Source: Nocardia brasiliensis ATCC 700358 (lineage in GTDB: Bacteria > Actinomycetota > Actinomycetes > Mycobacteriales > Mycobacteriaceae). Taken from it: 64,000 bases of DNA. Below are positions 34,912 through 45,700 of the stretch, one piece after another; the first letter of the stretch is position 1; the number at the start of each line of letters is the position of its first letter. The DNA lies in the NCBI RefSeq assembly GCF_000250675.2, contig NC_018681.1:3658001-3722000 (forward strand), read 5' to 3'. Made by a program: the position numbers and the translations under genes. The notes beneath the pieces were generated by a model. That model searched no databases, was not told the origin of the DNA, and worked only from the letters and a program-made list of their open reading frames with translations.

Positions 34912-35844
34912 ATGGAGTTCCGACATCTGGTTTCATTCATCACGATTGCCGAAGAGCTGCATTTCGGCCGCGCAGCGCAGCGCTTACATCTCACGCAGCC
35001 CAGTCTCAGTGCCCAGTTGCAGAAGCTGGAGAAGTCGTTGGGCGTGCAACTGGTCGCACGCAACTCGCACGAGGTCAAACTGACCCCGGCGGGACGGGAG
35101 TTCGAGAGTCAGGCCCGGATCATCGTCGCTCAGATGGACCGGGCGGCCCAGGTCGCGAAGGCGACCGCGGCCGGACGAGCAGGGACGCTCAACATCGGTT
35201 ACAACCTGCCTGCCAGCAGACATGTGCTGCCGGAGGCGCTCACGAAGATGACCGAGCTGCACCCCGACATCGTGGTGTCGCTGTGGGAGAAACGGACCGG
35301 GCCGCAGCTCGCGGCGCTCATGGACGGATCACTCGATCTGGCGATGGTGTACGGGCACCCGAGTACCACGGATTTCCGGTATCGGCGGCTGCTGCACCGG
35401 GTTCCGCTGGTGGCGGTGGTCGGGCGACGGCACCGGTGGGCCGACCGGCCCGGGGTGCCGTTCGCCGAACTGGAAGGGCAGGAGTGCGTGCTGTTCGCCC
35501 GGGAACAGTGTCCGGCCATGTACGACTCGATCTTCCGGGCGGCCGCGGACACCAGGATCACGCTGTCGGTGGCGCAGACCGCCGACGATCCCGGCGCGAC
35601 CGCGCACATGGTGTCGGTGCGCCCGCTGGTCGGGTTCGCGTCACTGCCGCGGGCGATTTCGATGGGTATGGGTGCGCCGGGCAGTAGTTCGGTGGCGGTG
35701 AAATTGTTCGATCCGGTACCGACGCTCGATTTGTACGCGGTGTGGCGTGCGGACGAGACGAATCCGGCGGTCGCATTGTTCTTGGACTGTGTCGATTCCC
35801 CCGGACCGGCCCGTATCGATATTGCCCGTGCGGTGTCGGCCTGA
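34912..35844 (+). CDS. LysR-family regulator at the head of the lipid synthase cluster
   Basis: Regulator of 310 residues. The N-terminal helix-turn-helix is ELHFGRAAQRLHLTQPSLSA followed by QLQKLEKSLGVQLVARN; the rest is the periplasmic-binding-protein-like effector domain (GTLNIGYN onward). The ATG at 34912 has AAGGAG upstream. It is the first gene of a rightward series leading into the Pfa-like synthase, so it is the candidate pathway regulator, although LysR proteins more often act on divergent genes, here the EmbR-like gene. Effector unknown. Confidence 0.88.
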   Translation: MEFRHLVSFITIAEELHFGRAAQRLHLTQPSLSAQLQKLEKSLGVQLVARNSHEVKLTPAGREFESQARIIVAQMDRAAQVAKATAAGRAGTLNIGYNLPASRHVLPEALTKMTELHPDIVVSLWEKRTGPQLAALMDGSLDLAMVYGHPSTTDFRYRRLLHRVPLVAVVGRRHRWADRPGVPFAELEGQECVLFAREQCPAMYDSIFRAAADTRITLSVAQTADDPGATAHMVSVRPLVGFASLPRAISMGMGAPGSSSVAVKLFDPVPTLDLYAVWRADETNPAVALFLDCVDSPGPARIDIARAVSA

Positions 35845-35869
35845 ACGCTTCGATAGGCCATGACATTCG

Positions 35870-35885
35870 CGCGGTAGGAACCGCG
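35870..35885. repeat. Inverted repeat between LysR and ligase genes
   Basis: CGCGGT (35870-35875) and ACCGCG (35880-35885) with a 4-nt loop, then the palindrome CGATATCG (35884-35891). It could be an operator or weak terminator in the 88-bp gap. Confidence 0.3.
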
Positions 35886-35932
35886 ATATCGACCGGACCG
35901 TAATTCGGTGGCGGCGCGCAGAATTCGACATT

Positions 35933-37699
35933 GTGACCACAGAGTTTACGCACCCCGCCGAATTCCGTCCCCGAGTCTCCGTCACCGCGGTGTCCAGCAC
36001 CGAGAACGGCGTCGACCTGCCGGACAACGCGAGTTTGTACTCGGTGATTTCCGGCGCGGCGGCCGCGGACCCGCAACGGCTTTCGCTGTGTGGCGCGGAC
36101 GGAACGCAACTCACGACCGCCGAGGTGGATCGGCGGGCCCGCGCACTGGCCTCGGCCCTGGCCGCGCGCGGGGTCGCGGCGGGGGACCGGGTCGCGATCC
36201 TCGGCCGGACCAGCCTGGAATGGGCACTGCTGGATTGCGCGCTGCTGGCCCTGGGCGCGGTGGTGGTTCCGGTCTATCCGACGTCGTCGGCCGCGCAGAT
36301 CGCACACATCCTGACCGACAGCGGCAGTGCGTATTTCGCGGCCGAGGACGAGACGGACGCCGCGCGGCTGCGGGCCGAGGGCGCGGCAGTGGTGTGGACC
36401 TTCGCGCAGCTGGCCGACTGGGCCGGCGGCGAGGTCGACGCCGAGCTGGCCGATCGGATCGCGGCGGTGCGTCCCGACGATCTGGCGATGATCGTCTACA
36501 CCAGCGGGACCACCGGAGTTTCCAAGGGCTGCTTGATCACTCATCGCAACATGTTCGTCTCCTCGGCCAACACGGTGCGCCAGACCGGCGATATGTTCGA
36601 CGGCACCACGGTGCTCGCGCTGCCGCTCTCGCACGTGTTCGGGCAGACGATCCTGTTCGCGTGCCTGTTCGGTGGCAGTCGCACGCATCTGCTGCCCGGT
36701 ATTCCGGATCTGGTGCCCGCGCTGCCGCGGCTGCGGCCGACGTTCTTGGCGCTCATCCCGTTCGGGTTGGAGAAGATCCGGAAGTACTGCCGCACGCTGG
36801 TGTCCGAGGCCGAAGAGGCGACGGCGGTCGAGCGGGGGTTGGGGCTGCTGGGCACGCGGGGGTACCTGGATCCCGCAGATCGATCGCGAGATACCGAACA
36901 CGTTGGCACACAGGCTGTTTCCGGTGCGACAGTGCACCCGGTCGCCGCGGCTCTCGGCGGCCGGTTGCGCTACGTGATCTCCGGCGGCGCCTCGCTCGAC
37001 GACTCCACCTCCGGCTTCTACGCGGGTTTCGGTGTGGTGCTGCTGAACTGCTACGGACTCACCGAGGCGGCGACCGCGGTGACGGTCAGCGCGCCGGCGA
37101 CCAACCGGCTCGGCACCGTCGGCCGGCCGATTCCCGGCACGTCGGTGGCGATCGCGGCGGCCGACGGTGAGGTGCTGGTCGGTGGGCCGCACGTATCGCC
37201 CGGCTACTGGGGCGCGGCCGCGGATCAGTCCGTCGTGGACGCCGAAGGTTGGCTGCACACAGGAGATCTCGGGGAACTGGACGCCGACGGCTTCCTGCGG
37301 ATCACCGGGCGGAAGAAGGAGATCCTGGTGACCTCCGGGGGCAAGAACGTCGCGCCCGCACCGCTCGAGGACCGGGTGCGGCTACAGCAGGTGGTGAGCA
37401 ACTGCATGGTGGTCGGGGAGGGCCGCGACTACGTGACCGCCCTGATCACCTTGGACGCGGCGCAGGTACAGCGATGGCGCGAAAACGAGCCCGACGGTGA
37501 TCTGACCGCCCTTGTCCAAGCCGCGGTCGACGACGCGAATTCGCTCGTTTCGCGGGCCGAATCCATCAGGGCATTCCGGATCGTCGAGGGTGATTTCACC
37601 GTGGAAGACGGATTGCTCACCGCATCGCGAAAGCTGCGCCGGGCAGCGATAGCCGAGGCGTTCGCCGCGGACATCGCGGAGCTGTACGCGCGCCGTTGA
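35933..37699 (+). CDS. Long-chain acyl-CoA/AMP ligase (FadD-like)
   Basis: Adenylate-forming enzyme of 588 residues that would activate a fatty acid as acyl-AMP and pass it to CoA or a carrier protein. Core motifs: IVYTSGTTGVSKGCLITHRN (P-loop), NCYGLTEAATAVTV, WLHTGDLGELDADGFLRITG and RKKEILVTSGGKNVAP with the adenylation Lys region. The layout follows long-chain acyl-CoA synthetases. It starts at GTG 35933, which lacks a good ribosome site. In this cluster it may load a starter acid or re-activate a released product; which one cannot be decided. Confidence 0.88.
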   Translation: MTTEFTHPAEFRPRVSVTAVSSTENGVDLPDNASLYSVISGAAAADPQRLSLCGADGTQLTTAEVDRRARALASALAARGVAAGDRVAILGRTSLEWALLDCALLALGAVVVPVYPTSSAAQIAHILTDSGSAYFAAEDETDAARLRAEGAAVVWTFAQLADWAGGEVDAELADRIAAVRPDDLAMIVYTSGTTGVSKGCLITHRNMFVSSANTVRQTGDMFDGTTVLALPLSHVFGQTILFACLFGGSRTHLLPGIPDLVPALPRLRPTFLALIPFGLEKIRKYCRTLVSEAEEATAVERGLGLLGTRGYLDPADRSRDTEHVGTQAVSGATVHPVAAALGGRLRYVISGGASLDDSTSGFYAGFGVVLLNCYGLTEAATAVTVSAPATNRLGTVGRPIPGTSVAIAAADGEVLVGGPHVSPGYWGAAADQSVVDAEGWLHTGDLGELDADGFLRITGRKKEILVTSGGKNVAPAPLEDRVRLQQVVSNCMVVGEGRDYVTALITLDAAQVQRWRENEPDGDLTALVQAAVDDANSLVSRAESIRAFRIVEGDFTVEDGLLTASRKLRRAAIAEAFAADIAELYARR

Positions 37700-37842
37700 G
37701 CGCGCGGCGGCAACCGATTTCCGTGCCGCATTGAATAGGCACCGCCGATCGCCCCATGAATTACGGCTGGGCGCGGTGGATTACGCCGCAGATCGACCAC
37801 AGACTCGAAAAAGAATTCAGCCTACTGGAAAGTGATGCGAAC

Positions 37843-39093
37843 ATGTACGACGTCATCGTTGTCGGAACTCGGGTCGCGGGCGCGCCGCTGGCCATGCTGC
37901 TCGCCCAGCGGGGCTACAAGGTCCTCGCCGTGGACCGTGCCACCTTCCCCAGTGACACGCCGTCCACCCATTACATCCATCAGGCCGGCCTCGGCTTCCT
38001 GAAGTCGTGGGGGCTGCTGGACAAGGTGGTCGCCGCGGGCACCCCTGCGATCCGGCACCTGAACTTTTCCTACACCGACATCGTGATCAAGGGCTTCGCG
38101 AACACCTCGGCCGACGGTATCGACGCCGTGTACTGCCCGCGCCGCACGGTGCTCGACAAGATCCTGGTGGACGCCGCGGGTGACGCGGGCGTCGAGGTGA
38201 TCCACGGATTCACGGTCAACGGACTGGTTTTCGACGGCGACCAGGTGGCCGGGATCCGCGGTCAGGTAGGCGACGGCGCCGAGCGGGAGTTCCGGGCCAA
38301 ACTGGTGATCGGTGCCGACGGTTCGAACTCGACGGTCGCCAAGGCGGTGGGCGCCGCCGAGTACGAGGGGTCTCCGGCCGCGTGCTTCATCTACTACTCG
38401 TACTACGAGGGTGTCGACTGGGGGATGCAGCACCGCACCGGTTTCGGCGAACAGCAGTTCGCGGCGTGGCCGACCAACGACGATCTGTCCCTGGTCGCGG
38501 TGATGCGCAAGCGGGACCGGTTCCGCGACTTCCGCACCGATCCCGACGCGGGTGTGCAGGCGATCGTCTCCCAGATCGACCCGGAACTCGGTGCGCGCCT
38601 GCGCGATACCGGCAAGCGGGTCGAGCAGTTCCGGCCCATGCTCTACCCGGACAACTACCGCCGCCGGTCCTTCGGTCCGGGCTGGGCGCTCGTGGGTGAC
38701 GCCGGGTACCACAAGGATCCGTTCACCGGCTGGGGTATCACCGACGCCTTCAAGTACGCGCAGCTGCTGGCCGATCTGGCGCACGAGGGACTTTCGGGCG
38801 CCCGCCCGATGGATGACGCGCTGGCCGAGTACGAGCGCGAGCGTGACGCGCAGAGCGCCAGCACTTTCGAACTGACGCTGAGCATCTCGGAGCTGTCGCT
38901 GACCCCGTACTACGACTCGGTGTTCCGCGCCACCAGCTACGACGAGGACTACATCAAGGGCTTCTTCGGCTTGATCGCCGGCATCTACCCGCCGGAGAAG
39001 TACTTCGGCGAGGCGGAGCTCGCGGCGCTGTACGAGAAGGTCGACTTCCCGGCCGCGGCCCGGCATGTCACCAAAGACGGAGTGACCGCGTGA
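37843..39093 (+). CDS. FAD-dependent oxidoreductase (geranylgeranyl-reductase-like)
   Basis: Flavoprotein of 416 residues. The ATG at 37843 gives the FAD fold at once (MYDVIVVGTRVAGAPLAMLL, with GxRxAG typical of an actinobacterial branch); GGAAAG lies about 10 bases upstream. VIGADGSNSTVAKAVG and ALVGDAGYHKDPFTGWGITD are the other flavin segments. Relatives either hydroxylate substrates or reduce double bonds. Its GTGA overlap with the SGNH hydrolase gene places it firmly in the lipid cluster, where it may tailor the acyl chain; the reaction is not known. Confidence 0.83.
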   Translation: MYDVIVVGTRVAGAPLAMLLAQRGYKVLAVDRATFPSDTPSTHYIHQAGLGFLKSWGLLDKVVAAGTPAIRHLNFSYTDIVIKGFANTSADGIDAVYCPRRTVLDKILVDAAGDAGVEVIHGFTVNGLVFDGDQVAGIRGQVGDGAEREFRAKLVIGADGSNSTVAKAVGAAEYEGSPAACFIYYSYYEGVDWGMQHRTGFGEQQFAAWPTNDDLSLVAVMRKRDRFRDFRTDPDAGVQAIVSQIDPELGARLRDTGKRVEQFRPMLYPDNYRRRSFGPGWALVGDAGYHKDPFTGWGITDAFKYAQLLADLAHEGLSGARPMDDALAEYERERDAQSASTFELTLSISELSLTPYYDSVFRATSYDEDYIKGFFGLIAGIYPPEKYFGEAELAALYEKVDFPAAARHVTKDGVTA

Positions 39094-39695
39094 GCGCCCC
39101 CGGCCTCGTCGCCCTGGGCGACAGTTTCGTGGAGGGCCGCGGTGATGCCGCGGCCGGGGGCGGCTATCGCGGATGGGTGCCCCGCCTCGGCGGGCAGCTC
39201 GGCCTGCGTCCTGCCGTCGTACGCAACTTCGGTACACACGGTGCCACCACTACAGCGGTGCTGGAACAGCAGCTGCGCCTTGCCGTTTCGACGCGAGCCA
39301 GCCTCTACGGTGTGGTGGTCGGCGTGAACGATCTGGTCAGCGACTTCGACGCGACCCGGTTCGAACGCAACCTGGAGACGCTGTTCGGCACGTTACGTGC
39401 CGCCGGTGCCACGGTTTTCACGGCCAGCTATCCGGATATCCCGGCACGGCTGCCGGTACCGGACAAGTTTCGTGCGCTGCTGCGCGAGCGGTTCGTGTTC
39501 GCCAACACGGTGCTCGCCGACGTGACCGCGGCGACCGGCACCCTGTTGCTCGATATCGCGGCCACGCCCGAATGGGAGCAGCCGCAGGTGTGGACCGCCG
39601 ACGGACTGCACCCGAGTTCGCTCGGCCACCACCTGTTCGCCTGCGGCGCCGCCGAACTCATCGCGTCGCGCACCGCGACGACCGTCGCCGCCTGA
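39090..39695 (+). CDS. SGNH/GDSL hydrolase
   Basis: Small cytoplasmic esterase-like protein of 201 residues. Conserved blocks are ALGDSFVEG (nucleophile Ser), the Gly/Asn region with VVGVNDLVSDF (block III), and DGLHPSSLGHH with the catalytic Asp and His. No signal peptide is present, unlike secreted lipases of this fold. Start GTG 39090 overlaps the previous stop. It sits directly before the giant synthase, whose module ends in a dehydratase and lacks a thioesterase domain, so it could release or transfer the finished acyl chain; this is inference. Confidence 0.85.
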   Translation: MSAPGLVALGDSFVEGRGDAAAGGGYRGWVPRLGGQLGLRPAVVRNFGTHGATTTAVLEQQLRLAVSTRASLYGVVVGVNDLVSDFDATRFERNLETLFGTLRAAGATVFTASYPDIPARLPVPDKFRALLRERFVFANTVLADVTAATGTLLLDIAATPEWEQPQVWTADGLHPSSLGHHLFACGAAELIASRTATTVAA

Positions 39696-39724
39696 TCTTT
39701 CCATCCGGTTCGAGAGGAACTTTC

Positions 39725-42700
39725 GTGACAGACGACAGACGCCTGGCGCGCAACCCGATCGCCATCGTCGGGATGTCCGGGCTGCTGCCCAACGCGCACA
39801 ACCATCGAGAGTATTGGCAGAACATCGTCGACGGCGTGGACTGCACCACCGAGGTGCCCGCGTCCCGCTGGCGCCTCGACGACTATTTCGACGCCGACCC
39901 GGACGCGCCGGACAAGACCTACTCGCGCCGCGGCGCCTTCCTGCCCGATATCGAATTCGACCCGCTGGAATTCGGGCTGCCGCCCAACCAGCTCGAAGTC
40001 ACCAGCACCATGCAGACATTGAGCCTAGGCGTCGCGCGAGATCTGCTCACCGACGCGGGAGCGGTGGACTCCGCCTGGTACGACCCGGGCCGCACCGGGG
40101 TGGTGCTCGGCACCACCGGCCCGGTGCCGCTGATGCATCCGCTCGCCGCGCGACTGTCGACGCCGGTGCTGAAGGAGGCGGCGCGTTCGGTCGGGCTGTC
40201 CGACGACGACGCGGACGCGGTCGCGGACAAGTTCGTCGCGGCTTTCGCGCCGTGGGAGGCGAATTCGTTCCCGGGCCTGCTGGCCAACATCACCGCGGGC
40301 CGGGTCGCGAACCGGCTCGGGCTCGGCGGCATCAACTGCACCGTCGACGCGGCCTGCGCGGCCTCGCTGGCCGCGCTGCGCACGGCGATCGCCGAATTGC
40401 AGGACGGCCGTGCGGACATGATGATCACCGGTGGCGTGGACACCGAGAACACGATCTTCATCTACCTGTGCTTCAGCAAGGTCGGCGCGCTGTCGTCGAG
40501 CGGGCAGATCAGCCCGTTCTCGGCGGACGCGAACGGCACGCTGCTCGGTGAGGGCATCACCATGCTCGCGCTGCGGCGGCTCGACGACGCGCGCCGCGAC
40601 GGCAACCGGATCTATGCGGTGATCCGGGGGCTCGGCTCGTCCAGCGACGGACGCGCGAAAAGCATCTACGCGCCGCGCGCGGGCGGTCAGCGGGTCGCGC
40701 TCGACCGCGCCTACGCCGACGCGGAGTGCTCGCCCGCCGATGTCGCGTTGATCGAGGCGCACGCCACCGGCACCCCGGTCGGGGACAAGACCGAGCTGTC
40801 GGCGCTCAAAGGGCTACTGTCCGAGGCGACTTCGGAAGCCCGGTTCGCCGCGCTCGGCAGTGTGAAATCTCAGATCGGGCACACCAAGGGCGCGGCGGGC
40901 ACCGCCAGCCTGATGAAACTGGCGTTCGCGCTGCACCAGAAGGTGTTGCCGGGCACCATCAACGTGGCGGCGCCCAACGCCGAGATCGCGCCGGTCGACG
41001 CGCCCTATTACGTGAACACCCGCACCCGGCCGTGGATCCGGGACCCGCAGCGCCCGATCCGGCGCGCCGCCGCCTCGGCTTTCGGCTTCGGCGGCACGAA
41101 CTTTCACGTGGTCCTGGAGGAAGCCGACTCGGTGCGTGATCAGCCGGTACTGCACCGGACCGCGCGGGCGCACCTGTGGCACGCGGCGGACGTCGCCGGA
41201 CTGATCGACGCGGTGCGCAGCGTCGAACCGGTGGACGGCGGCGACATCCCGGACGACCACCCGCGCATCGGCTTCGTGTCGGTGGACGACGAGAACGCCG
41301 AGCACCTGCGCGCGCTCGCCGTGGACGAACTGGTCCGCAGGCCCGACGCTGCCGCGTGGGATCACCCCGAGGGTGTGTACTTCCGGGCTGCCGCGCTGCC
41401 CGACCGCAAGGTCGGTGCGCTGTTCGCCGGGCAGGGCAGTCAGTACGTCGACATGGGATCGGATGCGGCGCTGAACCATCCGGCCGTCGGTGCGGCGTTC
41501 GATACGGCCAACGCCGCGTTCGCCGGGGCGCCGGTCCGGCTCTCCAGTGTGGTGTTCCCGCCGCCCGCCTTCGACGAAGAGACGGCGCACGAGCAGGAAA
41601 CCGCTTTGCGCCGAACCGAATTCGCGCAGCCGGCGATCGGCGCGCTGTCCGCCGGGCAGTTCGGGGCGCTGACCGGGTACGGGTTCCGAGCCGACGGATA
41701 CCTCGGGCACAGCTTCGGTGAGCTGACGGCGCTGTGGGCCGCCGGCGCGCTGGGCACCGATGACTTCTTCGGGCTGGCCAGGGCGCGCGGTGCGGCGATG
41801 ACGCCGGCGCAGGGCGTGGCCGCGGGCACGATGGCCGCGCTCGGCGCGTCCCGGGAGACGGCCGGGGAACTGCTCGACGGCGTCGACGACGTCTGGATCT
41901 GCAACCACAACGCGCCGGATCAGGTGGTGATCGGCGGCGGGACCGACGGGGTAGCCGCCGTCGTGGCGCGGGCTACCGAGCGGGGCCTGGTCACCAGGGC
42001 GCTGCCGGTGTCCGGTGCGTTCCACACGCCGTACGTCGCGCACGCGGTCGACGCGTTCGCACGGGCCACCGCGACGGTGTCCATCGGAGTGCCCGACGCA
42101 CCGGTGTACGCGAACACACCGGGTGCGCGGTACGGCGGCGATGTCGCGGCCAATCGGCAGTTGCTCACCGAACAGCTCAGCAAGCCGGTCGAATTCGCCG
42201 CGGCACTGACCGCGATGCGGGAATCCGGCTGCACGGTGTTCGTGGAGTTCGGCCCGAAGCAGGTGCTCACCGCACTGGTGCGGCGCACGCTCGGTGACGA
42301 CGTGATCGCCATCGCCACCGATTCCGGGCCCATCGGCAACAGCGATCTCGCGCTGGCACGGGCCGCGGTGCGGCTCGCGGTGCTCGGGTTCGGGCTGCAC
42401 GGCATCAACCGGCACACGGCACCGGCCGCGGTGCGACACCGGCCGAGTCGTCCGATGACGGTGACGATCTCGGCCCCGGAGTATGTCCCGCAGACGCGGC
42501 GCGCGGCTTACGCGGCGGCGCTCGACGACGGATATCGCGTGCAGGCGGTAGCGGCGCAGCCGGATGTGCCGGCTGCCGTCCCCATCTCGGCGCCGGTCGA
42601 CACCGTGGTCGATCGGCAACCCGAAAACACAGTCGTGGCACCTACTTTCCTCGAGGCGACGGAGACCACCGTGTATCAAGCCGCACAACCCTACGATCCA

Positions 42701-45700
42701 GGTGCCGACGCGCTGGACAGCGCGCTCCATCAGCACCTGCAGACGCACCGGCAGTTCCTGGACGGGCAACTCGATCTGGCCCGCGGACTCGCCGGCGTGC
42801 TCGGCAACGGCGCGCTCGACGAGTCGACGCTGCGGGCGGTCGAAGCCGTCAAGGAGCACGGCGTGGCGATCAGTGAAAGTCACTCCCGGGCCAGCGAAGT
42901 GCTCGCGCAGCTGGCCGAGCTCGAGAGTGGGTTCGCCCCGGTGGCGCGTCCGGCCGCGCCGCCACGGCGGGTCGAATCCACGCGGCAGTCCGCGATCGAG
43001 TCCGCGCCCGAGCGGAGGGGACTCGGTGCGGTGGAAAGCGCGACCGTGCACGCTGTTTCGGAGCCGCAGCGCAACGGGCATGCCGCGTCCACGGCAGTAA
43101 AAGCGCCGGTGGCCGACGCGCCCGGCGCTGTGTCTGCTGCTGCGGCGGCCGAAGCAGCGACGCCGGTGGTCGAGACATCCACGCCGGCGCCGGGGACCGA
43201 GGGCCGGGTTTCGACCGACGCGCTGCGGCAGGCTCTCCAAGAGGTCGTCGCCGAGAAGACCGGTTATCCGGTGGAGATGGTCGATCCGGCCATGGATCTC
43301 GAGGCCGATCTGGGCGTGGACTCGATCAAGCGGGTACAGGTGATCGGGGCATTGCAGGAACGGTTCCCGGACCTGCCGAATCTCGGTCCGGAACAGCTCG
43401 GCACGCTACGCACATTGGACCAGATCGCGGACTTGCTGGGCGCGGCTGAACCGGCGGGCCAGGCGGAGCGACCGAGCACAGCGGACGCCGGGTCGAACGG
43501 CGTACCCGCGGCGGACACCAGTCCCGTTGCCGCACAGGCCGACACCGGCGAGGTCAACGGCGAGGTTCTGCGGCGCGCGCTGCAGGAAGTCGTCGCCGAG
43601 AAGACCGGTTACCCGGTCGAGATGGTCGATCCGGCCATGGATCTCGAGGCCGATCTGGGCGTGGACTCGATCAAGCGCGTACAGGTGATCGGGGCATTGC
43701 AGGAACGGTTCCCGGACTTGCCGAGCCTCGGCCCGGAACAACTGGGCACGTTGCGCACGCTCGACCAGATCGTCGACGAGCTCGCGCCGGCGGTGGGCGG
43801 TGATGTCCACCCAAAAGCTGAAGCCGCGGCCGAAACGCCGCGGCACACCGTCGAACTGAGTGCGCTGCCCGCGCTGGACCATGCGGAGGGGGTGTACTCC
43901 GGCGAGGCTCGCGTGGCACTTGTCGACCTCGCCGGGGGCGCCGACGCGGACTGTGCCGCGCTGGACACGGCGTTGACCGCGCTGGGCTGGTCGGTGCGGC
44001 GGCTGAACGCCGCCGAGGCGACCGACGTCGTGCGCGCCGAGGCAGTCGACGTATGCGTCGGCGTCCTCAGCGGCGGTGTCACGGAATGGGATGCGGCACA
44101 GCGGGTGTTGACCGATGCGATTCTCCTCGCCGGGCAGGCGGTGCCGCGGTTACGGCAGTCCGGTGACCGGGCCGCGTTCGTCACGGTGACCCGGCTCGAC
44201 GGCGGGCTCGGGTTACGCGGGCGCGCGGCACCGGTGCACGCGCTGCTGGGCGGTGTCGGCGGTGTGGTGAAAACGCTTGCCGCGGAACATCCGTCGCTGT
44301 TCTGCCGGGCGCTGGACGTCGATCCGGATGTGGCGCCCGCCAAGCTGGCCGAGCTGGTGACGGCCGAGCTGTTCGATCCGGCGCGGGACACGCTCGAGGT
44401 CGGTATCGACGCGGCGGGGCAGCGGTGGACCCTGGTGCCGAGCGGGTACGCGCCCGCCCGGTCGGTGTCGGCTGTCACGCCGCTGGACGAGCAAGCGCCG
44501 AGTGTGCTCACGGCGGACGATCTGCTGGTGGTGACCGGCGGCGCCCGCGGGGTGACGGCGACGTGCGTGCTCGCGCTCGCCGCCCGGAGCGAGGCTCGGT
44601 TCCTGCTGCTCGGGCGCTCGGAGTCGACGCCGGAACCCGAATGGGCGGCGGGCGTTGCCGAGGCGGATCTGAAGGCTGCCGCGCTGCGGGCGCTCGCCGG
44701 CTCCGGAGCCAAACCGCGGGATATCGAACGCGCCTGCGCCGGCGTGCGTGCCGCGCGGGAGATCCGGGCGACGCTGCACGAGTTGGGTTCGCGGGCGGAG
44801 TATCTCGCCGTCGACGCGACCGACGAGACCGCGGTCCGGACGGCCCTCGAACCATGGCGCGACACGATCACCGGCGTCGTGCACGGCGCAGGCGTGCTCG
44901 CCGATTCCATGATCACGGACAAGACCTCCGAAACGATCACCCGAGTCCTGAACCCCAAGCTCACCGGCCTGGCCACGATCCTCGCGGCCCTGGGCTGCCG
45001 GGCCTCGACAGCTGAACCGGTGTCTGCGGTCGGGCTGGTGGGCGAGGCCGAAACCGCAGGTGCCGCTTCGGCCGTGCACGCTGCCGGTGGACTACGGCAC
45101 CTGATCCTGTTCACCTCCGTGGCCGGGTTGTTCGGTAACACGGGGCAGGCGGACTACGCCGCCGCGAACGAGGCGCTGTCCCGGTTCCCGGCCAGTTGGC
45201 GGGGTGCGCATCCGGATTGCCATGTGACCGCGATCGATTGGGGCGCATGGGACGGCGGGATGGTGACTCCTGAACTGCGGCAGCACTTTCAGGACCGTGG
45301 CATCGCGTTGCTCGCGCCCGAGGCCGGGGCGGCGGCTTTCACGGAACAGTTCACCGTGGCACGAGCAGATGATGCGGTCGTGCTCATCGGGCCCGGGAAC
45401 GGACTGTCCGGCGACAGCACGGTCGCACCGGGCGTCGTCCGAGCGCGGCGCATCGTCACCGGACTCACCGACGATCCGATCATCCAGGCGCACCGCATCG
45501 GCGAGCACATCGTGCTGCCCGCCACGTTCGGCTTGGGCGCGATGGCCGGGCTGGCGGAACGCGCGCTGGCCGGCCGGACAGTGGTGGGCGCGCGTGACTT
45601 CCAGGTGCTCAAGGGCCTCGTGTTCGACCGCCCGGTGGACGAACTCGAGCTCGAGGTGCTGCCGGGCGCCACCACGGACGGCCGGACACTGGTCGACGCA

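Noticed and set aside
40814..43240. Very long open frame on the minus strand across the PfaA-like gene
   Set aside because: High GC leaves few stop codons in antisense frames; the translation is Arg/Gly/His-rich without domains, and the plus-strand frame is an unambiguous KS-AT synthase.
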